The notes beneath the pieces are model-generated. The model saw only the letters and a list, made by a program, of their open reading frames with translations, did no database searches and was not told the DNA's origin. The position numbers and the translations under genes were made by a program. 64,000 nucleotides of DNA, taken from NCBI GenBank assembly GCA_965204415.1, contig CBDBEL010000001.1, forward strand, positions 62,001 through 126,000. Direction: 5' to 3'. Below, piece after piece: positions 33,901-40,578 of this stretch. This stretch comes from Aldehydirespirator sp965204415. Its GTDB lineage: Bacteria > Actinomycetota > Acidimicrobiia > Acidimicrobiales > Aldehydirespiratoraceae. Positions within the stretch are counted from its first letter, which is position 1. Each line of letters opens with the position of its first letter.

Positions 33901-34342
33901 GCTCGCCACCGCGCTGGGCGCGCGCGTGTTCCAGGTGATACGCGAGGAAATGGGCTCCTCCTACGTTGCGGGGGCCAACGTCAACGGCATCACCGCCCCG
34001 AGCCGCCGCTTCGGCTCGTCGGTGTACGCAACGCTCGACCCGGCCCGGTACGAGGAGATCCACGCCACGATGCTGGAGATCCTCGCCGACGTGGCCGCCA
34101 ACGGGCTGACTCAAGCGGAGTTCGAGCAGGCGACCGCCATCCTGACCACCGACTACAACCGGGTGACCAACTCCCACATGCTCAGCGCGATTCTGTCGCG
34201 GCCCCACGTCGGCGACGACGACGTGCTCACCCAGGAGCGGCGCCGGGCCGAGCTGGCCCGCGTCACCCCCGAGGACGTGCAGGCGATCGCCGCCGCGCTC
34301 TACGGTGAGGGCGGGCGCATCGAGATAGCTAGAAGGCCGTGA
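30977..34342 (+). CDS. Secreted SLH-repeat protein with two M16 (pitrilysin-type) peptidase domains
   Basis: 1,121 residues from ATG 30977 (GGAGAG 8 nt upstream). The signal peptide ends near AAAQAAPQDA. Residues ~40-215 are three SLH-like modules, for example ITSGCGTQPPQYCPDRHVTR followed by AQMATFLARAL, which anchor proteins to the cell surface. Two M16 halves follow; the first has the zinc motif HFIEHMLFNG (~279-288, HxxEH), with distal ESERGIVLDEM as the third-ligand region. The second half (~700-1,115) has no HxxEH and is the usual inactive partner (FASSVYATLDP, SSYVAGANVNG). It probably degrades peptides outside the cell. The stop overlaps upp as GTGA, so upp may be co-transcribed. Confidence 0.85.
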   Translation: MNLARCRVAVLAAVAVAASILAFAPTAAAQAAPQDAGGHQVSIDALERFGYHAGVDMFAGTGCADSDELCPQEPVLRWEIAVWLVRIIDTANPPATRSSRYDDVDARAWWAPHAERLADLGIDLTCGTDQLCPEDPMDQGQMAEFLVRLLDLPPAGTAAFADVGADHPNVDDIDRLAGARITSGCGTQPPQYCPDRHVTRAQMATFLARALAIVPLADHVPAQDPTPLPVDPGVVIGTLDNGLTYYLRHNADPGKNLAVRLLVNVGSVDETDENAGIGHFIEHMLFNGTTDFPGNSLDAALREIGVELGPDVNAHVGHDETVYQIEVRLDEPHKAPFVFHALSQMAGEATLTDEAVESERGIVLDEMRFRRESVSGFISGEFNRIYTQGTPYEGRDPVGTLESVNSLTPQMLRDYYEQWYVPANMAIVAVGDMAVDDLEALVEEHFGSLPAGEGRQPPSVHITPAPSSSHVVTDEREGQTYISLDIPIDPHDLSTVGGDRLTTMELLIEVMLANRLTDAYHRGELSQVDPPRFFSFTYNRGLRYYGTNWQGENLDTASRDYLSVLLTAQEHGFTAGDLARAINQVVSSLQFRLDSAPTTQDGQWAGLYQNHFFYGADIDTVAESVTRTARLLQVLTPAELTEHFRWQMARGGLLAIAVGPDPSSIPTVEELDAAWASAAPGPPPAETAAVDELMAAPEPADPVSEGSLDLLEDGYEWEFANGVRVMFAPSRIAEGVVNLQAQSLGGWSILEPGDRPLAAIAVNAVQGSGLGDLSRSQLNRFLEARTVAVNPFISEAIEGFAAASSVDDIEVMFQLIHLLVTAPRVDDHAYADALNTAETRLALSQRDPRWQASIAYLEARYGNEWHDAIASREQIDSLDPQQLLSMYRSRLGSVDDLVVAVVGDIDAAEIERLARHYIGTLPAGESDTYVDRQRPMPAGVVQREIRLAEGESAVLQIYHEAPIDVTPLRAVAADVLATALGARVFQVIREEMGSSYVAGANVNGITAPSRRFGSSVYATLDPARYEEIHATMLEILADVAANGLTQAEFEQATAILTTDYNRVTNSHMLSAILSRPHVGDDDVLTQERRRAELARVTPEDVQAIAAALYGEGGRIEIARRP

Positions 34343-34965
34343 CCGAAGTCCATGTCGTCGACAATGCTCTGGTCGCAGAGCGGGTCACGCGTCTGCGCGA
34401 CTCGTCCACGCCGAATCACGAGTTCAGGCGGCTGCTTCGGGATCTGAGCTCCGTGCTGGTGTACGAGGCGATGCGGTACGCCCCGCTGGTGCCCGTCGAC
34501 ATCGCCACGCCCATGGGGCCCGCCACCGGGATGCGCTTCGAACGTCTGCCGGTGGTGGTGCCGGTGCTGCGGGCCGGCCTGGGGATGCTCGACGCCGCGC
34601 TGGAACTGCTCGGTGAGGTGCAGGTGGCGTTCGTCGGTCTCAGGCGCAACGAGAGCACCCTGGTGGCCCGGGAGTATGCGAGCACCCTTCCGTCCGACCT
34701 CGACGGCTGCGACGCTCTGATCCTGGATCCGATGCTGGCCACCGGAGGGTCGTTCGTGCACGCCTGCGAGCTGCTGCGAGCGGCTGGGGCGGGCCGGGTC
34801 ACCGCGGTGTGCGTGCTCGCCGCGCCCGAGGGGATCGAGCGGGTGCGCGACGCCGGGGTGGCCGACGCCATCTGCGTGGCCGCCGTCGACGAGTCGCTGG
34901 ACTCCAACGGGTTCATCCTGCCGGGCCTCGGCGACGCCGGGGACCGCCAGTTCGGCCCGCCGTGA
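34339..34965 (+). CDS. upp: Uracil phosphoribosyltransferase
   Basis: 208 residues from GTG 34339, in a GTGA overlap with the upstream stop. The PRPP-binding loop is DALILDPMLATGGSFVHACE (~128-147), VVPVLRAGLGMLDAALELLG is the family's substrate-binding segment, and the C-terminus FILPGLGDAGDRQFGP is the uracil-binding GDxGDR hallmark. It makes UMP from uracil and PRPP in salvage. All UPRTase motifs are present, and the length is normal. Coupling to an extracellular protease gene is unusual but only reflects the overlap. Confidence 0.95.
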   Translation: MTEVHVVDNALVAERVTRLRDSSTPNHEFRRLLRDLSSVLVYEAMRYAPLVPVDIATPMGPATGMRFERLPVVVPVLRAGLGMLDAALELLGEVQVAFVGLRRNESTLVAREYASTLPSDLDGCDALILDPMLATGGSFVHACELLRAAGAGRVTAVCVLAAPEGIERVRDAGVADAICVAAVDESLDSNGFILPGLGDAGDRQFGPP

Positions 34966-35037
34966 GCCGGAGTCCGGGCTGGTCTTGGTCGACCGACCCG
35001 ACGACGCGATCCACCGGCTGATGGCGGGAAGCGCCCC

Positions 35038-35970
35038 GTGAGCCGGCTCGTCGCAGTGGCGCCGGACTCCCGGCCGGTCATGCACGAAGCCTTCTCGGCC
35101 GCTGTGCGAGCCGCCGGCGGCGAGGTGGCCACCTCGGCGCAGGACCTGGCCCAGACCCGGGCCCTGGTATGGGCCGACCCGTACGCCGGTTACCGGTTCC
35201 AGGAGGTGATCGCGTCGGTTCCGGCGGTGGAGTGGGTGCAACTCCCCTATGCAGGGATAGAGCCGTTCGTGGATCATCTGGACCCGGGGCTGGTGTGGAC
35301 CTGCGCCAAGGGCGTGTACGCCGACCCGGTGGCCGAATGGGTCATGGCCGCGCTGCTGATGGGCCTGCGGGACTTCCATCTCTTCGCGCGGGCCGACTCG
35401 TGGTGCGCCGAGTCCGGGCGCAACCTCCTTGGTGCTCGCATCACCGTGCTGGGCGGCGGCGGGATCACCCGTTCACTGCTGCGGCTGCTGGAGCCGTGGG
35501 GCTGCCAAGTGACGATTGTGCGGCGCTCCGCCGACCCGGTGGCGGGCGCGGCTCGCACGTTCGCCCTGGCCGACGCACACCAGGCGGTGGCCGGCGCGGA
35601 CGCGGTGGTGGTGGCCCTGGCGCTCACCGACGAGACCCGCCAGGTGGTGAATGCCGCGCTGCTGGACGCCATGGGGCCGCAGTGCTGGCTGGTGAACGTG
35701 GCCCGGGGCGGCCATGTCGACCATGACGCTCTGGCTGCGGCCCTGCGGGCGGGTGTAATCGCGGGGGCGGTGCTGGACGTGACCGACCCCGAGCCGCTGC
35801 CCGACAGCTCGGAGCTGTGGGGGCTGCCCAACTGCGTGATCACGCCCCACATCGGCAACACCCGGGAAATGGGCCTGCCGCTGATCACCAACCGTGTCCG
35901 CGAGAACGTGCGGCGCTGGCTGGCCGGCGAGGATCTGCTGGGCCTCGTCGACGTGGCCCTCGGCTACTGA
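35038..35970 (+). CDS. D-isomer-specific 2-hydroxyacid dehydrogenase family protein
   Basis: 310 residues from GTG 35038. The Rossmann motif is ITVLGGGGITRSLLRLL (~138-154), slightly unlike GxGxxG because GGGGI fills it; LVNVARGGHVDHDALAAALR carries the Arg of the catalytic triad, VLDVTDPEPLP the Glu, and CVITPHIGNTREMGLPL the His. Such enzymes reduce 2-oxoacids to D-2-hydroxyacids with NAD(P)H. The N-terminal domain (LVWADPYAGYRFQEVIASVP) fits the short family branch. It is 72 bp after upp on the same strand. The substrate is unknown. Confidence 0.85.
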   Translation: MSRLVAVAPDSRPVMHEAFSAAVRAAGGEVATSAQDLAQTRALVWADPYAGYRFQEVIASVPAVEWVQLPYAGIEPFVDHLDPGLVWTCAKGVYADPVAEWVMAALLMGLRDFHLFARADSWCAESGRNLLGARITVLGGGGITRSLLRLLEPWGCQVTIVRRSADPVAGAARTFALADAHQAVAGADAVVVALALTDETRQVVNAALLDAMGPQCWLVNVARGGHVDHDALAAALRAGVIAGAVLDVTDPEPLPDSSELWGLPNCVITPHIGNTREMGLPLITNRVRENVRRWLAGEDLLGLVDVALGY

Positions 35971-35980
35971 CGCCCACGGC

Positions 35981-36046
35981 CGCCGCATCGAGGGACACCT
36001 GGGCATCGGCATCTCGCCACCCAACGCCGCCGCCGCCAACGGCTAG
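35981..36046 (+). pseudogene. Remnant copy of the tail of the small coiled-coil protein at 37870
   Basis: RRIEGHLGIGISPPNAAAAN ends at TAG 36044-36046. It matches LARIEGHLGIGRPPS at the end of the 108-residue protein encoded at 37870-38196 (IEGHLGIG identical). It starts just after the dehydrogenase stop and has no start codon, so it is a stranded gene fragment. Confidence 0.5.
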
Positions 36047-36061
36047 TTCCCTGGCGGGCAC

Positions 36062-36099
36062 TTGACACTGGGTCTTTGTTAGTGCAAACTAGTTTGCAC
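36062..36099 (+). promoter_or_regulatory. Promoter with 18-bp perfect palindromic operator
   Basis: TTGACA (36062-36067) is followed after 17 bp by CAAACT (36085-36090), a weak -10. GTGCAAACTAGTTTGCAC (36082-36099) is a perfect palindrome covering that -10. It lies 29 bp upstream of the membrane-protein start, and the regulator gene follows, so autoregulation through this site is likely. Confidence 0.65.
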
Positions 36100-36127
36100 C
36101 ACAAACTATCTGCGGGAGGCGGAGCAA

Positions 36128-36760
36128 GTGGAGACATTCGACGAGGGCGCAGACGCCCTGACAACCGAGGAGAGCTGGCAGGCGATCCATGCCACCATGG
36201 ACGACGCCAGAAGCTCCCTGTACCTCGCCGGCAGCGCGACGATCCTGCTGCTCTGGGGTGTGATCGTCTCAGTGGGGTTCCTGGCCCAGTACAGCATCCT
36301 CACGCTGGCACCGGACTTCGCCGAGCAGCGGCCGTGGTTCACGGGCCCACTGTGGGGTGGCATCGGGATGGTCGGAGGAGTGGGAAGCGGCATCATCGGG
36401 CACCGCGCCGGCCAGCGGCTTGCGGCCGGCGCCGCGGCCCGCCGGGCCGGACTGCGCGTGTTCTTCTTCTGGATCTCGATCGTGGTGGGGGGATTCCTCA
36501 TCCTGATGGTCGCCGGGCTCATAGACGCGGACAGGGCAGAGGACGCGACACGCGCCTGGATAGCGATCGTGGCCCTGGCGTACGTCCTGTTCGGAATCAT
36601 CACCCGATTGGTAATCGCTCTGACGGGCCTCGGCTTCGCAGTCGCATACTTCGTCCCCCACTACCTGCTCGGCGATGCCGCCCTGGCCGTGACCGGAGTG
36701 TTGACCCTGTTGACGTTCGGCCTGGGCTTCGCCTGGATCCGCCGGACCGGCGAGTGGTGA
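36128..36760 (+). CDS. Multi-pass membrane protein of unknown function
   Basis: 210 residues from GTG 36128, with GGGAGG 8 nt upstream. Hydrophobic segments: LYLAGSATILLLWGVIVSVG (~32-51), a Gly-rich one (GGIGMVGGVGSGIIG), FFFWISIVVGGFLILMVAGL, AWIAIVALAYVLFGIITRLV and ALAVTGVLTLLTFGLGFAWI, so five or six helices. The N-terminal ~28 residues are acidic and cytoplasmic. No transporter or enzyme motif is seen. It is followed after 7 bp by a winged-helix regulator gene, so the pair forms an operon under the palindromic operator. Such membrane-protein/regulator pairs are often self-regulated; the signal is unknown. Confidence 0.75.
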   Translation: METFDEGADALTTEESWQAIHATMDDARSSLYLAGSATILLLWGVIVSVGFLAQYSILTLAPDFAEQRPWFTGPLWGGIGMVGGVGSGIIGHRAGQRLAAGAAARRAGLRVFFFWISIVVGGFLILMVAGLIDADRAEDATRAWIAIVALAYVLFGIITRLVIALTGLGFAVAYFVPHYLLGDAALAVTGVLTLLTFGLGFAWIRRTGEW

Positions 36761-36767
36761 GCGGTCC

Positions 36768-37133
36768 GTGAACGACGAGGCCTCCCCCGCCGGGCACGGG
36801 GTCGTACTCGACGAGACCATCCATCAGCCGACCCGGCTGAGGATCATGACGCTGCTGGTCTCGGTCCCGGATGAGGACCGGTTGGCCTACGGGTTCATCC
36901 AGCGGACCCTGGGGCTGACCGGCGGGAACCAGACCGTCCATCTGCGCAAGCTCGAAGCCGCCGGGTTCCTGGCCATCACGAAGGAGTTCGAGGGCGCCAA
37001 GCCCCGCACCTGGGTCCAGGCCACCACGACTGGGAGGCAGGCCTTCACCGAGTACCTGTCAAACCTTGAGAGGGCCCTGGGAGTGCGCCTCCACGCCCCG
37101 GCTGGAGACGACGGACAACCAGGCGGGAAATGA
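36768..37133 (+). CDS. Winged-helix transcriptional regulator (MarR/HTH_34-like)
   Basis: 121 residues from GTG 36768. LDETIHQPTRLRIMTLLVSV and YGFIQRTLGLTGGNQTVHLR then KLEAAGFLAITKEFEGAKPR form the winged-helix fold: recognition helix around NQTVHLRKLE and wing FEGAKPRTW. This is the short HTH_34 type (PF13601-like) found with membrane genes. It likely binds the GTGCAAACTAGTTTGCAC palindrome upstream of the pair. The gene stops 10 bp from the convergent DUF2238-like gene. Confidence 0.8.
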   Translation: MNDEASPAGHGVVLDETIHQPTRLRIMTLLVSVPDEDRLAYGFIQRTLGLTGGNQTVHLRKLEAAGFLAITKEFEGAKPRTWVQATTTGRQAFTEYLSNLERALGVRLHAPAGDDGQPGGK

Positions 37134-37143
37134 TCTATCGCCC

Positions 37144-37743
37144 CTAGTGGTCGCCAGCCAGGAAGCGGACTCCTAGCCAGGAGCCGATCATGCCGCCGGC
37201 GGTGGAGAGGGCCAGGTCGCCCACGGTGTCCCCGTAGGTGAGGGCCAGGCCGCCGCCGGCTCCGGTCTCGGCCACGATCCACTCCGCGATCTCCCACCCG
37301 ACGATCGCCAGCGCGCCGACTCCTGCACCCAGCAGCCACGCGTCGGCCTTGGACACCGCGTACGCCGAGCCGCCCCGGCGGAATCTCCAGGCGTGGAACG
37401 CGGCCACCAGCAGCACCCAGCTCACGGTGTGCAGCACATCGTCGGTGGCCTCGTAGGAGTCGTAGAAGCCGACGAGGTTGCCCAGCGTGTCGAGCAGGAA
37501 CGGCGCCACCAGCAGCACGTCCGCGGTCGCCGGATAGGGCCGGAAGCGCCCCCGCCACGCCAGCGGCACTACCACCGCAGACAGCATGAACAGCGGGAAC
37601 CGGAAGGCCATGCCCTTGCCCTCGAGCTGGTCCAGCGGCACGGTCAGCGCCACCACGAAGGCCAGCGCCAGCGCGACCTTCATCCCGATGGCCGCCGCCA
37701 CCGCTCCCCGGCGAGCGTCCAGACGCTCGGCTCCTATGCTCAC
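37144..37743 (-). CDS. DUF2238 (YjdF-like) integral membrane protein
   Basis: 199 residues from GTG 37743. Six hydrophobic helices are seen. Family marks: FLLDTLGNLVGFYD, YEATDDVLHTVSWVLLVAAF, GWEIAEWIVAETG and YGDTVGDLALSTAGGMIGSW. These polar residues in helices (DDVLH, GWEIAEW, YGDTxxDL) are the conserved core of DUF2238. Function is unknown in the family. It is monocistronic and convergent with the regulator gene. Confidence 0.8.
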   Translation of the reverse strand: MSIGAERLDARRGAVAAAIGMKVALALAFVVALTVPLDQLEGKGMAFRFPLFMLSAVVVPLAWRGRFRPYPATADVLLVAPFLLDTLGNLVGFYDSYEATDDVLHTVSWVLLVAAFHAWRFRRGGSAYAVSKADAWLLGAGVGALAIVGWEIAEWIVAETGAGGGLALTYGDTVGDLALSTAGGMIGSWLGVRFLAGDH

Positions 37744-37869
37744 CGGGTCAGCTTATTCAGCACCATCCTCCTGCCACTAGCAGGATCAGGGTGCCGTTCT
37801 AGGGTGAACTTCAGTGATTCTTGTGGCATTGGAGTTGTATTCCTTGTGCAGCGCGCCTAGGGTTTTGAC

Positions 37870-38196
37870 ATGGATGCTGCGCTGCTGACGATGATCACGG
37901 CCCTGCTGGCTGCCGTGCTGGCCAGCGGCTACGAGCAGCGCCGGGATGGGACCAAGACCCGCGACAAGCTGGACGAGAACAACGAGGCGCTGCGGGACCT
38001 AGCCGCTCGGACCACGGTTCTCGAGGCCAGCCACCAGCACCTGCTCCAGGAATTCGTGGAGCACCGCCGCACAACCGAGAAGAACTTCGCGGAGGTCAAC
38101 GGCAGCCTCGCCGACGCCCGTGAGCGGCTGGCCCGAATCGAGGGGCACCTGGGCATCGGACGACCACCCTCCGACCAGGACAATCCGAGTGGCTAG
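37870..38196 (+). CDS. Small protein with one membrane helix and a coiled coil
   Basis: 108 residues from ATG 37870. MDAALLTMITALLAAVLASG is a single hydrophobic helix, and residues ~27-100 are charged heptad-like sequence (DKLDENNEALRDLAARTTVL, GSLADARERLARIEGHLGIG). A second remnant of its C-terminus lies at 35981-36046. I do not recognise the family; structure alone suggests an anchored coiled coil. Confidence 0.6.
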   Translation: MDAALLTMITALLAAVLASGYEQRRDGTKTRDKLDENNEALRDLAARTTVLEASHQHLLQEFVEHRRTTEKNFAEVNGSLADARERLARIEGHLGIGRPPSDQDNPSG

Positions 38197-38429
38197 AACT
38201 CGTCCAGGCTCAGCGGTGCCTAGCCAACGATGTTGCGGAGTTCGGCAAGGCGGGGAACGACCACCTCGGCGAAGAACTGGTCATGGGACTGCCTCCTGGG
38301 TCTAGCCCGGGAATCTCGGGTGAGAAACCGGTCGTATGCGCGGGTGAGTCACTCCAAGATCCTGCGGTGGGCGCCCGGTGAGCCGTCGCCGCGGCACGAC
38401 CGGCCTCAGGACAGACGGGACCGGCGCCA

Positions 38430-39398
38430 TCAGCGGCCCGCCAGGTCGCCGGTGGACCGCTCGGTGCGGAACCGGGCCAGCAGCTCCCGGATGCCGGGCG
38501 GCTCGTACTTGAGAACCTCCCGGGTGCGTCGCACGGTGAGGCTGGTGTCGTACGGGATGGGGAAGCTCCCCACCGCGCCCGCCGCACTGGTGTCGGGCCG
38601 GGCCGAGCTCAGCAGCAAGACGTCCAGACCGAAGACCTCGCAGGCCATGCGGGCCAGCTCCATGCGGCCCACAGAATCGGCGCCGCAGCAGTGGAACACC
38701 CCGGTGGCCGATGCCTCGGCCGCGATCCGCCACATCACCTCGGCGCACTCGCTGGCCAGCGACGGGCTGGCCACCATGTTGATGTTGTCGGCCTCCCACA
38801 CTGCGAAGGGCTCGCCGGCCTCCAGAGCTTCGACGATGGAGGTGACGAAGTAGCCGAAGCCGCCGTCCTGCACCCGGGGCGTCGAGTCCCGCAGCCAGTG
38901 CATCCCGCTCACAGCCGACACCCGGGCCACGGCAGCCCGCTCCGCGCCCAGCAGGGCGGTCTGTTCGCTGGCCATCTTGAGCACCCCGTAGAGGTTCACC
39001 GGGTTCGGGGGCGTGTCCTCGTCGGCGCCGGCCTGGGTGCCGTCGAACACCCAGTCGGTGGACACCAGGATCAGCTTGGCCCCCGCCCGATCAGCGGCCC
39101 GGGCCAGCGTCTCGGTGGTGCCGACGTAGCTGCGCCAGGCCAGGTCCCGGTCGGCGTACATGGCCGCGAAGTCGTTGAGGATCATCGAGTGGACGATCAC
39201 GTCGGGATCGAAGCCGTCCACGCTGGCGGCAACGGCCGCATCGTCGAGGAGGTCGAGCCGCTCGGTGGTGAAGCCATGCGTGTCAGCGGGAACGAACCGG
39301 TGGACCGGACAGTGCACGGTGGCGCCGTGGCGCTGCGCGAACACCTTGACGACGTTCGACCCGACGAAGCCGGTCCCGCCGGTCACATAGGCCCGCAT
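38430..39398 (-). CDS. RmlD-like NAD(P)-dependent sugar reductase/epimerase (extended SDR)
   Basis: 322 residues from ATG 39398, with GAGGA 7 nt upstream. The cofactor loop is VTGGTGFVGSNVVKV (~4-18), the Ser/Thr at ILVSTDWVFDG and catalytic YxxxK at NLYGVLKMASEQ. VFDGTQ-like DWVFDG and the overall order match dTDP-4-dehydrorhamnose reductases. It is the last gene of the inositol operon, 20 bp after IolG, so a rhamnose role is unlikely; a reductase or epimerase step on an inositol-derived ketone or aldehyde is more plausible, as inference. The family call is firm, the reaction open. Confidence 0.8.
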   Translation of the reverse strand: MRAYVTGGTGFVGSNVVKVFAQRHGATVHCPVHRFVPADTHGFTTERLDLLDDAAVAASVDGFDPDVIVHSMILNDFAAMYADRDLAWRSYVGTTETLARAADRAGAKLILVSTDWVFDGTQAGADEDTPPNPVNLYGVLKMASEQTALLGAERAAVARVSAVSGMHWLRDSTPRVQDGGFGYFVTSIVEALEAGEPFAVWEADNINMVASPSLASECAEVMWRIAAEASATGVFHCCGADSVGRMELARMACEVFGLDVLLLSSARPDTSAAGAVGSFPIPYDTSLTVRRTREVLKYEPPGIRELLARFRTERSTGDLAGR

Positions 39399-39418
39399 GC
39401 TGTGTTCCTCGCGCTTCT

Positions 39419-40429
39419 CTAGCCGATCTCCGCGACCGCCACCGGGCGACCCTCGCGGATCGAGGCCCACGCGGCCAGGCCCATCACCAGCGGTGCCCGT
39501 CCGTCGGCCAGGGTGACCGGCGACGGCGCGCCGTTGACCATGTCGACGAACGCGTCCCACTCGGCCATGTACGACGGGATGTAGCGATCCAGGAAGAAGT
39601 ACGGCAGCGGCCTGCCGTGCGGCCCCTCGGAGTCCCAATAGTGGGCCGTGGCTTCCGGCGGGTTGTCCGAGGAGGCCATCCCGGCCGAGCCGAAGGCCTC
39701 CAGGCGCTGGTCGTAGCCGTAGACCGCCCGGCGGCTGTTGTCGATGGTGGTGATCGCCCCGCTGGCGTGGGTCACCACTACCACCGCGGTGTCGAGATCG
39801 CCGGCATCGCCGATGGCCGGATCGACTCGCACCGCGCCGGTGGCGTACACCTCCACCGCCTCGCTTCCGGTGACGAAGCGGGCCATGTCGAAGTCGTGGA
39901 TGGTCATGTCACAGAAGATCCCGCCCGAGACCTTGATGTAGGAGATGGGCGGCGGATCGGGGTCGCGGCTGGAAATACGCACCAGGTGGACGTCGCCGAC
40001 ATCGCCGGCGGCCACCCGGTCCCGCACATGGCGGTGAGCCGCGTCGAACCTGCGGTTGAACCCGACCTGCACCGCGATACCGGCCTCGGTGGCCGCCGCG
40101 ATGCCGCGGTCCACGTCGGCCAGGTCCAGGGACAGCGGCTTCTCGACGAAGGCCGGCTTGCCGGCGGCGGCCACGTCGACGAGCAGGTCGATGTGGGTGT
40201 CGGTGGAGCTGCACACCGCCACCGCGTCCACGTCGTCGGCCTCGATCAGCTCGGCGGTGCTGCCGGCCCGGCGGGCTCCGGACGTGCCGGCCACCGAGGC
40301 TGCGACCTCGCCGTACACGTCGTAGACGGCCGCCAGGGCCGCGCCCGGGACCCGGCGGGCTATCAGCTCGGCGTGCATGGAGCCGATGCGCCCGCAGCCC
40401 AGCAGCCCGATGCGGACAGGGTCACTCAC
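39419..40429 (-). CDS. iolG: Inositol 2-dehydrogenase, Gfo/Idh/MocA family
   Basis: 336 residues from GTG 40429. The NAD motif is GLLGCGRIGSMHAELIAR, FVEKPLSL is the EKP catalytic segment, and GGIFCDMTIHDFDMARFVTG has the Asp/His pair of inositol dehydrogenases (catalytic K in EKP, D and H in TIHDFD). It oxidises myo-inositol to scyllo-inosose, the first step of the Iol pathway. The gene follows the desaturase-Rieske gene and a chain of three 50-bp duplicates of its own start region. The Gfo/Idh fold is certain, the exact inositol isomer is inferred from the operon. Confidence 0.85.
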   Translation of the reverse strand: MSDPVRIGLLGCGRIGSMHAELIARRVPGAALAAVYDVYGEVAASVAGTSGARRAGSTAELIEADDVDAVAVCSSTDTHIDLLVDVAAAGKPAFVEKPLSLDLADVDRGIAAATEAGIAVQVGFNRRFDAAHRHVRDRVAAGDVGDVHLVRISSRDPDPPPISYIKVSGGIFCDMTIHDFDMARFVTGSEAVEVYATGAVRVDPAIGDAGDLDTAVVVVTHASGAITTIDNSRRAVYGYDQRLEAFGSAGMASSDNPPEATAHYWDSEGPHGRPLPYFFLDRYIPSYMAEWDAFVDMVNGAPSPVTLADGRAPLVMGLAAWASIREGRPVAVAEIG

Positions 40430-40578
40430 GGGTCCACCTCCCGCGGCTCCAGCAGCCCGATGCGGACCGGATCACTCACGGGCCCACCTCCCGCGGCTCC
40501 AGCAGCCCGATCCGGACAGGATCACTCACGGGCCCGCCTCCCGCAGCCCAGCAGCCCGATGCAAACCCGGTCGGTCAC
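40380..40578 (-). repeat. Tandem ~50-bp repeats forming three coupled mini-ORFs before iolG
   Basis: Units of 49-50 bp begin at GTG 40578, 40529, 40479 and 40429, the last being the real iolG start. Each earlier unit encodes 17 or 18 codons (V-S-D-P-V-R-I-G-L-L...) and stops in a TGA overlapping or just past the next GTG: frames 40522-40578, 40476-40529 and 40426-40479. The first GTG overlaps the stop of the desaturase gene. Each unit carries GGGAGG before the following GTG. The effect is a chain of start-stop couplings into iolG, apparently by repeated duplication of the gene start. Confidence 0.85.

Noticed and set aside
38220..38300. Short minus-strand peptide SHDQFFAEVVVPRLAELRNI ending at 38220
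   Set aside because: It looks coding-like, but there is no start codon or family match, so it may be only the tail of a lost gene.
40380..40578. CRISPR-like or intergenic regulatory repeat
   Set aside because: The units are contiguous, carry coding sequence of iolG and have no spacers.
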